Of a DNA stretch of 47,181 nt, positions 28,432 to 39,065 are shown one piece after another. Below the pieces are notes generated by a model. The model was not told the DNA's origin, made no database searches, and saw only the letters and a list, made by a program, of their open reading frames with translations. Source of the stretch: Prochlorococcus sp. AG-363-P15 (lineage in GTDB: Bacteria > Cyanobacteriota > Cyanobacteriia > PCC-6307 > Cyanobiaceae). Each line of letters starts with the position of its first letter. Position 1 is the stretch's first letter. The stretch covers positions 1 to 47,181 of the forward strand of contig QCGF01000004.1 of the NCBI GenBank assembly GCA_003278175.1, in the 5' to 3' direction. The position numbers and the translations under genes were made by a program.

Positions 28432-29826
28432 TCAACGTCTCTTGCGTGAGTCAATTTGCAATAGGTCCTTAACTTTCTGGACTTGACTAGCTATCTGAGG
28501 ATCGCTAGATAACTTCTTTTCAATTTGTTCTATTGCATACATGACAGTTGTGTGGTCTTTCCCTCCAAATGCCTCACCGATGCGTGGCAAGCTTAGATCA
28601 GTTCCATGACGCATTAAATACATTCCCACTTGTCTGGCCTGGCTAACAGCACGTCTTCGACTAGCACTGCGCATCTCTTCAGGCGTAACTTCAAAAACCT
28701 CAGAGACCTTTTCAATGACTTGAGTAGGTGTAACTTCAACGCCTTGACCATTAGGGTCAAGCATAGGAGCTACAGATTCAACTGTCATTGGAAGACCTGT
28801 GATTGAAGCGAAGGCGACTGCACGTGTAAGGGCTCCTTCTAATTCACGAATATTCGAAGTAAATCGTCCTGCAATGAATTGAATCAGATCTCTAGGCAAC
28901 CTCATCCGTTCTTGCTCAGCCTTCTTTTGAAGAATCGCCATCCGAGTTTCTAAATCGGGAGCCTGAATATCAGCAATCAACCCCATTGAAAACCTTGAAA
29001 TCAAGCGTTCCTGTAACCGTGGAATCTGACTAGGAGGCCTATCACTTGCTATAACAATCTGTCTGCCTGCCTCATGCAAAGCATTAAAAGTATGAAAAAA
29101 CTCTTCTTGTGTATATTCCTTGCCTTCAATGAATTGAATATCGTCTACCAAGATTAAGTCGGCGGCCCTATATCGATCTCTAAAAGCTTGCATACCATCC
29201 TTCCTAATCGCAAGGATCAAATCGTTAGTAAAGGTTTCAGTTGAAACATAAGAAACCTTGGCACTTGGATCTATCTCTAAACGATAATGGCCTATTGCCT
29301 GCATCAAATGTGTTTTTCCAAGACCAACCCCACCACATATAAAAAGAGGGTTAAATTCACGTCCAGGGGCTTCAGCTACTGCTAATGCAGCAGCATGCGC
29401 CATACGACTATTTGGACCAACAACAAATCTATTAAAAACATATCTCAAATTCAGACCTGGAAGTATCCTCTTGGGCCCATTCAGAGCAGGTGAAGATTCC
29501 TTTGGAGATGATAATGATGGCGACCCCACAACTCCTGAAGGCATAGTTGCCTTAGGCAACTGCTGATCCTCTAATGCCTTAACCGTTACACGAACTGGAT
29601 GCCCATGAATTTTTGCAGCAACCTCTTCAATGGTATGAGCATAATTTTTTCTTAACCAATCACTGGAAAAACTATTAGGTGCCTGAAGAATAAGTTCGCC
29701 CTGATCAAATGCCGTACATTCAGCAGGTCGAATCCAGGTTTCAAAGGTGGGCTTACTTAAATTTTGCTGAAGGGCATTCTGCACTTTGCTCCACAGCTCA
29801 TTGCCATTTGGCACTGCCCTTTTCAA
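28432..29826 (-). CDS. dnaA: chromosomal replication initiator DnaA
   Basis: [66 protein letters not shown]. Confidence 0.98.
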   Translation of the reverse strand: MKRAVPNGNELWSKVQNALQQNLSKPTFETWIRPAECTAFDQGELILQAPNSFSSDWLRKNYAHTIEEVAAKIHGHPVRVTVKALEDQQLPKATMPSGVVGSPSLSSPKESSPALNGPKRILPGLNLRYVFNRFVVGPNSRMAHAAALAVAEAPGREFNPLFICGGVGLGKTHLMQAIGHYRLEIDPSAKVSYVSTETFTNDLILAIRKDGMQAFRDRYRAADLILVDDIQFIEGKEYTQEEFFHTFNALHEAGRQIVIASDRPPSQIPRLQERLISRFSMGLIADIQAPDLETRMAILQKKAEQERMRLPRDLIQFIAGRFTSNIRELEGALTRAVAFASITGLPMTVESVAPMLDPNGQGVEVTPTQVIEKVSEVFEVTPEEMRSASRRRAVSQARQVGMYLMRHGTDLSLPRIGEAFGGKDHTTVMYAIEQIEKKLSSDPQIASQVQKVKDLLQIDSRKRR

Positions 29827-30255
29827 ATAGAAGTTTGAATCTAAACACTTCTTGGCTTGAGGTCATTTTTTATTAAGAGCTCATTCAAAGAAAGCCAATA
29901 AAAAAAATTTTGAGCTAAGTCCTTATCTCCACTTGCTTTAGCCCATATCTCCCGCAAGGATTTGCTTTAAGCAACTAAGCGGCAAGAGAAAGCAGCTGAA
30001 ACGAAGAGTTACTTAATCATCAAATCCCTACATAAATAATCATTCGCTTATCTAAAAGCAGCATGAAGCCCCTTTTAGACTTTGAGTTTAATCTTATATA
30101 TAAAAGTATTCAGCACTACTTTTAGGCACTTAAAAAACATCATCATAAGATCTTCAAAGCAAACAAAATCAAACAAGAACTGACATTGTGCAAATCATTA
30201 GGCAAGTTGGGGAAGTAATTTCCATGTCAAAAGGCATGAAGCGAAGCCTGAGATA

Positions 30256-30927
30256 ATGAACCTATTCAAGGGTGAAAAATATTTGGAACAAACCCCCGTT
30301 TTGATTTTGATGACCAGATGGCCTGGAGCAGGCCGTTGCAAAGCAAGACTGGCGTCAAAGATTGGATCTAAAAATGCAGCCTACATCCAATCTGTATTGA
30401 TAAAACATACAATAACTGTCGCAAAAGCTATTGAGGAAACAGGTTTAGCAGAAGTCCAACTTGCTATGAGCGGTATTTCGTCAAAGGCTGCCAAGAGATG
30501 GGGAGAACAGCAAGGGTTAAACAAAATCTTTCATCAAGGAGAAGGAACACTTGGCTTAAGAATGCGAAAGCAAGTACTTCGAGTACAAAGGTCACAACCA
30601 AATACTCGAGCTGGAAGGAGCACCATCCTTATAGGGACAGATCTGCCCGGCCTTTGCAAACTAGATCTAATTAAAGCAATCATGTCACTAGAGAATAACG
30701 AAATTGTCCTAGGGCCGTCTCTAGATGGAGGATATTGGTTAATTGGCCTGACAGGGAAACTTGTCAGGCCTGTCGTCACCTGGCCTTTTTACGATATGCC
30801 TTGGGGGACAAGTCAGGTTTTGATGCGAACCATCCTAAGAGCTAAAACTGAAGGGGCTCACTACGATTTTTTACGTGAGCAAAACGATATTGACCAAATA
30901 CAGGATCTTTCCCCATGGCAAGGCTAA
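30256..30927 (+). CDS. DUF2064/TIGR04282-type glycosyltransferase-like protein
   Basis: MTRWPGAGRCKARLA, GTDLPGL, LGPSLDGGYWLIGL motifs. Confidence 0.85.
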   Translation: MNLFKGEKYLEQTPVLILMTRWPGAGRCKARLASKIGSKNAAYIQSVLIKHTITVAKAIEETGLAEVQLAMSGISSKAAKRWGEQQGLNKIFHQGEGTLGLRMRKQVLRVQRSQPNTRAGRSTILIGTDLPGLCKLDLIKAIMSLENNEIVLGPSLDGGYWLIGLTGKLVRPVVTWPFYDMPWGTSQVLMRTILRAKTEGAHYDFLREQNDIDQIQDLSPWQG

Positions 30928-31619
30928 ATAAATCACAAGCACTAAGCATTGTCATCCCCTGCCTGAATGAGGCCAATAACCTTCCACTCTTAATTGCTGA
31001 CCTACAAAGATGGCCTTATAAAATAGAAATTTGTGTTTGCGATGCTTGCAGTACTGATTTATCTGTTCTAGTTGCCGAACTAGCTGGAGCAAAAGTTATT
31101 CAAAATCTAGAAGCAAATCGGGGGAAGCAACTTCATTGCGGAGCATGCAATACAAAAGGAGACTGGCTGCTATTTCTTCATGCAGACTCAAGAATGACAA
31201 GGAGCTGGCCAAAAACAATAGAGAAAATAATTAACCAGAAAGAATCAGAAGATAGTGCATGGTTTTTCGATTTTAGAATCCAAGGAAGTGGACTTTGGCT
31301 AAAATTTTTGGAAATAGCTGTAGCAATAAGAAGTAATATATTTAAAAGACCATATGGGGATCAGGGCTTACTAATAAAAAGATCCCTATACAAAAAATTA
31401 AATGGCTATAAGCCACTTTACATAATGGAAGATCTTGATTTAATCATAAGGATATCAAAACAATCCAAACTCAAAAGGGTAGGACTGCCTATATATATCA
31501 ATGGGCGGAGCTGGGAAAATATTAGTATTTTTTCAAAAGCTCTAAAGAATGCTAGTCTCCGAAGACGTTGGATGAAAGGGATAAGTTCAAGGAGCTTATC
31601 TATAGACTATTATAAATAA
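30915..31619 (+). CDS. TIGR04283-type GT2 glycosyltransferase
   Basis: LSIVIPCLNEANNLPLLIADLQ, HADSRM, RPYGDQGLLIKRSLYKKLNGY; overlaps the preceding gene by 13 bp. Confidence 0.87.
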   Translation: MARLNKSQALSIVIPCLNEANNLPLLIADLQRWPYKIEICVCDACSTDLSVLVAELAGAKVIQNLEANRGKQLHCGACNTKGDWLLFLHADSRMTRSWPKTIEKIINQKESEDSAWFFDFRIQGSGLWLKFLEIAVAIRSNIFKRPYGDQGLLIKRSLYKKLNGYKPLYIMEDLDLIIRISKQSKLKRVGLPIYINGRSWENISIFSKALKNASLRRRWMKGISSRSLSIDYYK

Positions 31620-31759
31620 TATAACTAATAAAAAATATTATATCAAATCTTTTGAAGCTAAAAAATACTTTCGACATATCATTTTTTTGCAGCAATTAAT
31701 ACATTTTGAGTATTCATTAAAAATTTAATCTTAAAGTCAGAAAATATCTACTTAAAAAA

Positions 31760-32290
31760 TCAATTAGCATACCAAAAAGCACATCGATGACCTTTCGGCT
31801 CTAGCACCCAACCTTGACTCAAGTAGAAAGCCACGACTCCAGGGTCAGCAAATAATGTGATTCTTGTAATGCCAATATCTTTGAGTGATTTATTAACATA
31901 GTCCATCAACTGTTTTCCCAAGCCCAAACCTTGATATATAGGATTAACTGCCACATCCCAAACCGTCGCTTCAAGAACACCATCTCCTGTACACCTAGCA
32001 AAACCAATTAATCGTGGGAAACGTTGATCATGTTTCCATAAACCAACCTTCAACAAACTATGGTCCAGAGCACTTCTTACCTTCCGCATAGGCCTTTGAC
32101 TCCAACCAACTGAGATAAGTAATTGCTCGAGTTCGACCAGGTCAAAAGGTCTTTCTTGGCTAAAGACAAGAAGCATTTGCTCATTGGGGGAAGGGCATTC
32201 ACATGCGCCCTTCCCATAAGCATCATTAAGCTCTTCAGTTGTTATAGAGCCTGATCTAATCAAAGATGTTCGCTCAAAAATATTGATCAA
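31760..32290 (-). CDS. GNAT-family N-acetyltransferase
   Basis: WDVAVNPIYQGLGLGKQLMDYVNKSL acetyl-CoA motif A. Confidence 0.87.
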   Translation of the reverse strand: MINIFERTSLIRSGSITTEELNDAYGKGACECPSPNEQMLLVFSQERPFDLVELEQLLISVGWSQRPMRKVRSALDHSLLKVGLWKHDQRFPRLIGFARCTGDGVLEATVWDVAVNPIYQGLGLGKQLMDYVNKSLKDIGITRITLFADPGVVAFYLSQGWVLEPKGHRCAFWYAN

Positions 32291-32322
32291 GTCCTAATAA
32301 TAATTCCCAAGGGATTACTTAT

Positions 32323-34119
32323 TCATAGTTTTGCCAAGCCTCGCTCTTGCAGGTCAGCCAACTGTGCGTAAAGGCCACCAAGAGAACGAAGTTCTTGATG
32401 AGTACCTTCTTCAATCAATCTTCCCCTCCTCAAAACCAAGATTCGATCAGCCGACTCAACAGTTGCGAGTCGGTGCGCAATAACCAAGGCAGTCCTTCTT
32501 TCAAGTAAACGGTCTAAATCTCTTTGAAGTGTGGCTTCAGTGGAAGGATCCATAAAAGCTGTTGCTTCGTCCATTATCAAAACCCTAGGATTTCTAATCG
32601 CAACTCTTGCTACAGACAACAATTGTCTTTCACCTGAAGATAAATTTCCACCACGTTCTCTTAGCTCAGTTTTCAATCCTCGTGGCAACTTATTTAATAG
32701 AAATTGCAAACCCAAATCCTTACATATCTCATTCAATCGATTGTCGTCAATAGATTTATCTAGACGCAAATTGTCTGCAACATTACCACTGAATAAAAAA
32801 GTATCTTGTAACACAACACCCAATTGCTTTCGAAGATGTGCAATTGGAATATTTTTTATATCTTGGCCGTCAATAAGAATTCGTCCACTTTGTGGCTCAT
32901 ACAATCTGCAAAGCAATCTGATTAAAGTTGTTTTCCCAGATCCAGTAGGCCCAACAAGCGCAACATTCTCACCAGGAGCGATACGAAAACTAAGGTTCTG
33001 AATGATTGGCTCGTCTGATCTATAAGAGAAATTAACTTTTTCAAAAACAACTTCTCCTAGTTGCTTTCCATTAGATTGAGATTCTTCTTTAGGTTTAACT
33101 CCAATCTTTTCCCTATCATAAATCTCTATTTTTTCTTCCAGTAACTCACCGATTCTTTCGACTGCCGTGAGCCCACCTTGAATCTGAGTAAAGCGTTCTG
33201 CTAACTGACGTAAGGGGTCAAATAGTCTTTGAGAATAAAGAATAAAAGTTGTAAGCGTACCAAGGCCCATCGCACCTGAAGAAACCATCCAACCTCCTAA
33301 AGCAAGTACTAAAGCAACTGCAGCCAATGAAACCCATTCTATGAATGCAGAAATACTGCTATCAAAAAATATTGTGCTGTTTACGGCTTGGCGATATGCA
33401 AGACCAGTTCTATTAAATTTTCTACCGTTAATTGATTCCCTTCGAAACATCTGAACAACTTCAAGGCCTTGTAAATTTTCTTGAAAGTCTGCATTCAGCT
33501 GAGATAATTCTTCCCTAACACGATAATTAGCACGTCTATAACATTTTTGAAGCCAAAGTATAAAGATCGTGACCGGTATTTGTGTAATTAGTAGTAACAC
33601 ACCTAATCTAAAATCAACGGCAAGCATCGTGATTGCAATAACAAATAAACTTACAACATCAGCCAAAACACCAACTGCACCACTTCCAAATACTTCAGCC
33701 AAAGCATCCACATCACTTGTAAGTCTAGTTAACAATTTACCGACAGGCATCTTGTCATGAAAACGTAATGACAAGGCGATAGCATGAGAGAAAAGGTCGT
33801 CACGAATGCGTGCGGTCAATCTCTGTCCTACTGCCTGAATGTTATAAGTTTGATAGCCCTGTAAAAGCAGTCTAAATACAACAGAGACAAGCAAAGTGCT
33901 TATTAGAATTCTTATCGCAGATCTAAGGGGCAAATCATTAAGGAAAGAGAGAGTTGCCTCACCCCTCAAAACACTTATTGCCTGACCTACCAAGAGAGGT
34001 TGGATAGCACCAGCAAAGGCCACTGGGACTAAAACAAATAAAATTATGAATAACCTCTTTCTATCCTTTTGAAGATAACGCCCCAAACGTTTTATACGTT
34101 GAAAGTCACTTGAAGCCAT
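32323..34119 (-). CDS. ABC exporter, fused permease/ATPase (MsbA/ABCB-like)
   Basis: Walker A GPTGSGKTTLIRL, signature LSSGERQLLSVAR, Walker B VLIMDEATAFMD, six TM helices. Confidence 0.95.
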   Translation of the reverse strand: MASSDFQRIKRLGRYLQKDRKRLFIILFVLVPVAFAGAIQPLLVGQAISVLRGEATLSFLNDLPLRSAIRILISTLLVSVVFRLLLQGYQTYNIQAVGQRLTARIRDDLFSHAIALSLRFHDKMPVGKLLTRLTSDVDALAEVFGSGAVGVLADVVSLFVIAITMLAVDFRLGVLLLITQIPVTIFILWLQKCYRRANYRVREELSQLNADFQENLQGLEVVQMFRRESINGRKFNRTGLAYRQAVNSTIFFDSSISAFIEWVSLAAVALVLALGGWMVSSGAMGLGTLTTFILYSQRLFDPLRQLAERFTQIQGGLTAVERIGELLEEKIEIYDREKIGVKPKEESQSNGKQLGEVVFEKVNFSYRSDEPIIQNLSFRIAPGENVALVGPTGSGKTTLIRLLCRLYEPQSGRILIDGQDIKNIPIAHLRKQLGVVLQDTFLFSGNVADNLRLDKSIDDNRLNEICKDLGLQFLLNKLPRGLKTELRERGGNLSSGERQLLSVARVAIRNPRVLIMDEATAFMDPSTEATLQRDLDRLLERRTALVIAHRLATVESADRILVLRRGRLIEEGTHQELRSLGGLYAQLADLQERGLAKL

Positions 34120-34145
34120 TAGGGAAGAAAAGCCTGGTTAGCTAA

Positions 34146-34775
34146 TTATTTGAAGCGAATTGCTTCAACAATTTTTTGGAGCTCACCACGATCCAAACGC
34201 AAGGCGAGTGGATTTCCAACCAATCGAGCTGTTGATTGAAAAAGCTCCTCAATTTCAATCAAACCATTATCACGAAGAGTTCTGCCCGTCGCGACCAAGT
34301 CGACAATAGCCTCAGTCATACCAGTGATTGGCCCAAGCTCAACTGAACCAGTCAAATGAACAAGTTCAACGGGTAGATCTAACTCGTCAAAAAATGATCT
34401 TGCGCAATTTGTAAATTTGCTAGCGACTCTGCAATGTGGAGGCAAGTCTGTTGCCCTGACATACCCGTTGCCCTCTTTGACTGCAACAGCCATATGGCAA
34501 CTCCCAAAACCAAGGTCAACCAAATGAGCTACTGGCATTTGCTGTTCTCGAAGAACGTCAAAACCAACAACCCCTAACTGAGCCTGCCCATAGGCAACAT
34601 ATACAGGGACATCGCCATTTCGTACTAAAAGTGCTCTGGCACGACCACAAGGAGAAGGAACCATTAACTGCCTATTACCAGTGTCTAAAACCGTTGAGAA
34701 ATCCAATCCTGCTCTCGCAAAACGAGATACAGAATCCTTCAACAAGGCTCCTTTTGCTAATGCAACTGTGATCAT
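34146..34775 (-). CDS. hisG: ATP phosphoribosyltransferase (short form)
   Basis: [42 protein letters not shown]. Confidence 0.93.
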   Translation of the reverse strand: MITVALAKGALLKDSVSRFARAGLDFSTVLDTGNRQLMVPSPCGRARALLVRNGDVPVYVAYGQAQLGVVGFDVLREQQMPVAHLVDLGFGSCHMAVAVKEGNGYVRATDLPPHCRVASKFTNCARSFFDELDLPVELVHLTGSVELGPITGMTEAIVDLVATGRTLRDNGLIEIEELFQSTARLVGNPLALRLDRGELQKIVEAIRFK

Positions 34776-34825
34776 GGATTAATTCATCGTCTTGAACTTT
34801 AACGATTTGCCACCCATCCTCCAAC

Positions 34826-35584
34826 ATGTACAACGAAAAAGAGAGTTATTCAATCACTGGGCTCCCTGTACTCAAAGACAACATCATATGGATATGGGCA
34901 AAAGGAACCGAGGCAGTAGCAATTGATCCAGCAGTTGCAAAGCCAGTAGTGGCGTGGCTCAAAAAACATAAGTTAAAACTCATAGGGATACTACAAACTC
35001 ATCACCATGATGATCACATTGGAGGAACTCAAGACCTATTAAAACAATGGCCTGAGGCTGAAGTTATAGCTTCTAAGGCAGATCTAAATCGAATACCTTT
35101 CCAAACTATTTCCGTGACAGATCAAGATGAATTTTACCTAATGGGGTGCAAGGTCGTAGTAATAGGTGTCAATGGGCATACAAGCTCTCACATTGCTTTC
35201 TATATACCACCTATAAAAAATGTATCGGCTTATCCCTCACTTTTCTCTGGGGACACATTATTTGCAGCAGGTTGCGGCCGTCTTTTCGAAGGGACGCCCG
35301 AAGAAATGTTTAATTCATTACAGAAAATCAATCAATTACCCAAAACCACAAAGATATATTGCGCTCATGAATATACAGAAGCCAATCTTCGGTGGGCAAT
35401 GTCAATTTACCCAGAAGATTTATCTATCGAGAAAAGATATAAAAAGACAAAGCAAATCATTCATAGCGGACTAATCAGCCTGCCAACGAGTCTTGAAGAG
35501 GAACGTCAAACGAATCTATTTATTCGCGCAAGAAGTATTGAGGAGTTCACCAGATTACGCCTGCACAAAGACAATTGGAAATGA
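34826..35584 (+). CDS. gloB: hydroxyacylglutathione hydrolase (glyoxalase II)
   Basis: metallo-beta-lactamase THHHDDHIGG, FSGDTLFAAGCGRLFEGTPEEM, YCAHEYTEANLRWA. Confidence 0.95.
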   Translation: MYNEKESYSITGLPVLKDNIIWIWAKGTEAVAIDPAVAKPVVAWLKKHKLKLIGILQTHHHDDHIGGTQDLLKQWPEAEVIASKADLNRIPFQTISVTDQDEFYLMGCKVVVIGVNGHTSSHIAFYIPPIKNVSAYPSLFSGDTLFAAGCGRLFEGTPEEMFNSLQKINQLPKTTKIYCAHEYTEANLRWAMSIYPEDLSIEKRYKKTKQIIHSGLISLPTSLEEERQTNLFIRARSIEEFTRLRLHKDNWK

Positions 35585-35827
35585 TTAAAAAGTGAGCCTT
35601 TGTTTATGAGGAATGGCTTTTAGCATATGTTTAAATTTGACCAAATAAAACAATTGATTACATTCCAAAGAATTAATATCAATAAAATTATATGTCAATA
35701 GGGTAAAAATTGATTGAGGACTAGGCATGCAAATTCAATTAATTTGATTGCCATAGGTGATTCTCTTTGAAAGAGCTATAAACTAATGAGCAAAAGATCT
35801 CTCTATTGATAGGAATTCTTCTTTCCC

Positions 35828-36226
35828 ATGGGCTCCTCTGCAAAGAAAACAATTCATACAAAATCAGCTCCTTCTCCTGTAGGTCCCTATAGCCAGGGAG
35901 TCATTGCTAATGGTTGGCTTTATTGCTCAGGGCAAATTCCTTTGGATCCAGCTACAGGTGTAATGGTCGGAGACGGGGATATACAAGCTGAGACCAGGCA
36001 AGTCCTAAAGAATTTGAAGGCTGTTTTATCTGCAGCCGGAGGCAATCCAAACCAAGTGGTAAGAGCAACGATTTATCTAGTTGACCTAAAGGACTTCGAG
36101 AAAGTAAACGCAATCTATGCAGAGACCTTCTCAGGGGAAAACAGCCCCGCCAGAGCTTGTGTTCAAGTGGCAGCCTTGCCAAAGGGTGCCTTAGTAGAAA
36201 TCGATCTGATCGCTTGGCTGGGCTAA
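35828..36226 (+). CDS. ridA: RidA/YjgF family reactive imine deaminase
   Basis: PVGPYSQGVIANGWLYCSGQIPLDP, SPARACVQVAALPKGALVEIDLIA. Confidence 0.93.
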   Translation: MGSSAKKTIHTKSAPSPVGPYSQGVIANGWLYCSGQIPLDPATGVMVGDGDIQAETRQVLKNLKAVLSAAGGNPNQVVRATIYLVDLKDFEKVNAIYAETFSGENSPARACVQVAALPKGALVEIDLIAWLG

Positions 36227-36458
36227 AAAACGGTATTGCATCTCACTGAACCAATCGATTAAATATTCATTATTTTCCTATTAGGACAAGCTTAAACCCA
36301 CTGCCATCATTTACATATGGAAGGTGGAGTCATTGCTTGGCCGCATAGCCAAAGCTATACCCAAGCGACTTACAGCTAAGAATTGCACTATCTAAGACAG
36401 GCCACTTTGCAATGCGGCCCGATGATTGTCTAGATTATGTATCTAAATAAATGAAATC

Positions 36459-36689
36459 ATGCCTGCGGCCAAGCTGACCATAGGGGAACTAGAGGCTGGC
36501 TATCCGCTTTATTGCAAAGCACTTAGACGCCTTCTTCAAGAAGGCCGAAGTGCAAAAGAGATACAGCGAACAGTTTGCTGGAGCCACTTAGAAACGTTAA
36601 ACAGATGCCTCCCAGGGCGCTACAAAGCCCCCTCATACCTCATGGTTCTAATAAAGAGGGATCTTGAACAACCAAAAGAAGAGGGTTGA
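36459..36689 (+). CDS. small conserved cyanobacterial protein (DUF3136-like)
   Basis: 76 aa; LTIGELEAGYPLYCKALRRLLQEGRSAKEIQRTVCWSHLETLN, family from memory. Confidence 0.65.
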   Translation: MPAAKLTIGELEAGYPLYCKALRRLLQEGRSAKEIQRTVCWSHLETLNRCLPGRYKAPSYLMVLIKRDLEQPKEEG

Positions 36690-36711
36690 ATTTAAGGAAC
36701 TGCACAACAAA

Positions 36712-37620
36712 TCATTTATTTGCAGAATCCAACAAATTGTGCCCCTCAATCTCACCTTTAAAGACTCTACTGGCCTTGATATCAGCCTCCTCGATAGTCA
36801 TTAGATCCTTTCGATCTAGGATTTGACCTTTTCTTGAAAAAAGACGATTCGCTTGCCTTAATCTCATTCGATCAAGTGCATTTCTAATAGAGCGTGCATT
36901 GGCGAAAAATGGAAGGTTCCTACGACGCTCAATATATTCTTTAAAGCACTCAGAGGCTTTGGTGCTAAAAGAGTAATTCTGTTTTGATAGAAGTAATTCA
37001 GCAATCTGCATCAATTCATTATTTGAATAATCAGGAAAATCAATATGGTGAGCGACTCTTGAATAAAGGCCTGGATTCGAGAGATAAAATTTTTCCATTT
37101 CATCTTTATATCCAGCAAAGATCACTAGGAATCCATCTCTTTGCGTTTCCATTCCTTGTAAAAGGATTTCAATAGCCTCAGCCCCATAATCCCTTTCATT
37201 CCCAGAGTTATAGAGGTAATAAGCCTCATCAATAAAAAGCACACCTCCCTGCGCTCGTTTGATAACTTCTTTTGTCTTTGGTGCAGTATGTCCAACGTAC
37301 TGACCAACAAGGTCATCTCTAGTAACAGTTACAACATGTCCCTTTCTTAAATAACCAAGCCTATGAAGTATCTGTGAAATCTTTTTTGCAACTGTTGTTT
37401 TACCTGTACCTGGCCGACCAGTAAATGACATGTGTAGAACTGGTTTTGTAGTTGCAAGCTCTAAATTCTGTCTAACTCGTTCAACAAGTAACAAAGCCGC
37501 GATCTCTTTGATTCTTGTCTTGACTGGTTTCAACCCAACCAGCTCAAGATCTAGCTGCTGAAGCACATCGGCGACGCCAGAATCGACATATTCAGCAGAT
37601 AAATCAATCGGCAAGTTCAT
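36712..37620 (-). CDS. cbbX: CbbX-type Rubisco activase (AAA+)
   Basis: [69 protein letters not shown]. Confidence 0.95.
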   Translation of the reverse strand: MNLPIDLSAEYVDSGVADVLQQLDLELVGLKPVKTRIKEIAALLLVERVRQNLELATTKPVLHMSFTGRPGTGKTTVAKKISQILHRLGYLRKGHVVTVTRDDLVGQYVGHTAPKTKEVIKRAQGGVLFIDEAYYLYNSGNERDYGAEAIEILLQGMETQRDGFLVIFAGYKDEMEKFYLSNPGLYSRVAHHIDFPDYSNNELMQIAELLLSKQNYSFSTKASECFKEYIERRRNLPFFANARSIRNALDRMRLRQANRLFSRKGQILDRKDLMTIEEADIKASRVFKGEIEGHNLLDSANK

Positions 37621-37858
37621 CTATCCGAGCTGCGAATTTTTTTTCAACATCTGTAACCTGAGCACCTTCCTCATCACTTTGTGGGCGCAGGGTGATGTTT
37701 ACATAAGTTTTCCCAAAACTTATGTCTGGAAAAATCTTCTTTGATTCACTGAGTGCTCCAAGTCGTTCTAAAAAATCTCTAGTTAACTCATATGTTTGAA
37801 ACTCGAATCGCCTCTCAAGGCGATTCGGGCGTCTTCGTGTTTCCCATGCATCCATCAA
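37604..37858 (-). CDS. acRAF / pterin-4a-carbinolamine dehydratase-like Rubisco assembly factor
   Basis: 84-aa PCD-like fold ([29 protein letters not shown]...[10 protein letters not shown]) in the carboxysome locus next to cbbX. Confidence 0.83.
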   Translation of the reverse strand: MMDAWETRRRPNRLERRFEFQTYELTRDFLERLGALSESKKIFPDISFGKTYVNITLRPQSDEEGAQVTDVEKKFAARIDELAD

Positions 37859-37940
37859 AAATTTTCTTGTTTATCTGATGAACTTATAGCAAAAACAACA
37901 AGTATCATCTCTCGATGTTAAACCAACTAAAAAACAAAAC

Positions 37941-38492
37941 CTAATATCGACGCTTTGCACCACTTGTAACTAAGACAGGCTCAACCTCTTTATCAGGCCT
38001 GGCAATGATATGAGCTGCTACAAGTCCATCACCTACACGCTCACAAGCATCAGCACCTGCACGAACTGAGGCGTTCACTGCTCCTGTTTCACCTCTTACC
38101 ATCACAGTTACATAACCACCACCAACGTACTCTCTTGAAACAAGAGTGACTTCAGCAGCTTTTGTCATCGCATCAGCCGCCTCTATGGCTGGAACCATCC
38201 CACGAGTTTCGATCATTCCAAGAGCGATTCCTTGATTAGCAGAAAAAGATTCTTTAAGAGAAGGTGTTTTTGCGTCTCTATTAGATGCCCCACCCTTGCT
38301 ATTAGAGGGTTTACTCGAAAGTGATCTAGAGCCACCCTTGGCTACTGAACTGCTACTTGTTTTAACTGAACCACTTTGATTAGTTTTTTCTCCCTTAACA
38401 GAGCCTGAGACATTTTTTTTGGTATTAACAACTGGAGATACATCAACCGTTTGATCAGAAGCTTTAGGAGAAGAGGCCGATGAGTTAGTCAT
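37941..38492 (-). CDS. csoS1E: CsoS1E-type BMC shell protein with long Ser/Lys-rich N-terminal extension
   Basis: C-terminal BMC domain GIALGMIETRGMVPAIEAADAMTKAAEVTLVSREYVGGGYVTVMVRGETGAVNASVRAGADACERVGDGLVAAHIIARP; likely start MTNSSASS at 38492. Confidence 0.88.
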   Translation of the reverse strand: MTNSSASSPKASDQTVDVSPVVNTKKNVSGSVKGEKTNQSGSVKTSSSSVAKGGSRSLSSKPSNSKGGASNRDAKTPSLKESFSANQGIALGMIETRGMVPAIEAADAMTKAAEVTLVSREYVGGGYVTVMVRGETGAVNASVRAGADACERVGDGLVAAHIIARPDKEVEPVLVTSGAKRRY

Positions 38493-38537
38493 GAGAATCA
38501 AGTAATGAAGAAAAAGAAAGCAATCCGATCAAAAAAC

Positions 38538-38789
38538 TTATCCATCGGGCGACCAATAATCAATAATTCCTCCAATAGTCAGATCTGTTTGTGTATTTGG
38601 ATCAGGGCAAGCAAATCTTGCAGCAGAACCACTAGCGGTAAAGACCCAGTTACCTTCTCGAGCACCAACAGGATCTACCGCAACAAGTTGTTTACCGCTG
38701 TTATTTCTAAGTATGCGGAGATGCATATGTCCTAAGCCCTCAACTCTTTGAGTGCAAACTAATCTGCCCATAACTTGCATAATTTCCAC
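38538..38789 (-). CDS. csoS4B: carboxysome pentameric vertex protein CsoS4B
   Basis: BMV fold MEIMQVMGRLVCTQRVEGLGHMHLRIL...VAVDPVGAREGNWVFTASGSAAR. Confidence 0.93.
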   Translation of the reverse strand: MEIMQVMGRLVCTQRVEGLGHMHLRILRNNSGKQLVAVDPVGAREGNWVFTASGSAARFACPDPNTQTDLTIGGIIDYWSPDG

Positions 38790-39064
38790 TAGCCGGATCC
38801 TCCTTGTGAAGCCTTAGGCGCGTCAGGATCCCAATGGTCAATGATTCCAACGATAGTCAGGTCACTTGGATATGACTTACTACCAGCAGCCTCTCTGGCA
38901 GCCGAGCTGCCAACACAAATAACCCAATCATCTGGCTTACATCCAACTGCGTCTACAGCAACTTTCTTCGAGCTGCCATCAAGGACAACCTGAAGATGTT
39001 TATGTTCAAAACCTGGGATTCTATTAGTGGAAACAAGCGGCTTGAGAACCTTACAAATCAACAT
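38789..39064 (-). CDS. csoS4A: carboxysome pentameric vertex protein CsoS4A
   Basis: MLICKVLKPLVSTNRIPGFEHKHLQVVLDG...VAVDAVGCKPDDWVICVGSSAAREAAG; start at 39064 after csoSCA (ORF to 39094). Confidence 0.93.
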   Translation of the reverse strand: MLICKVLKPLVSTNRIPGFEHKHLQVVLDGSSKKVAVDAVGCKPDDWVICVGSSAAREAAGSKSYPSDLTIVGIIDHWDPDAPKASQGGSG

Positions 39065-39065
39065 G

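Noticed and set aside
32531-33001. 156-aa plus-strand ORF antisense to the ABC exporter
   Set aside because: Overlaps the conserved ATPase domain on the opposite strand; translation looks non-biological.
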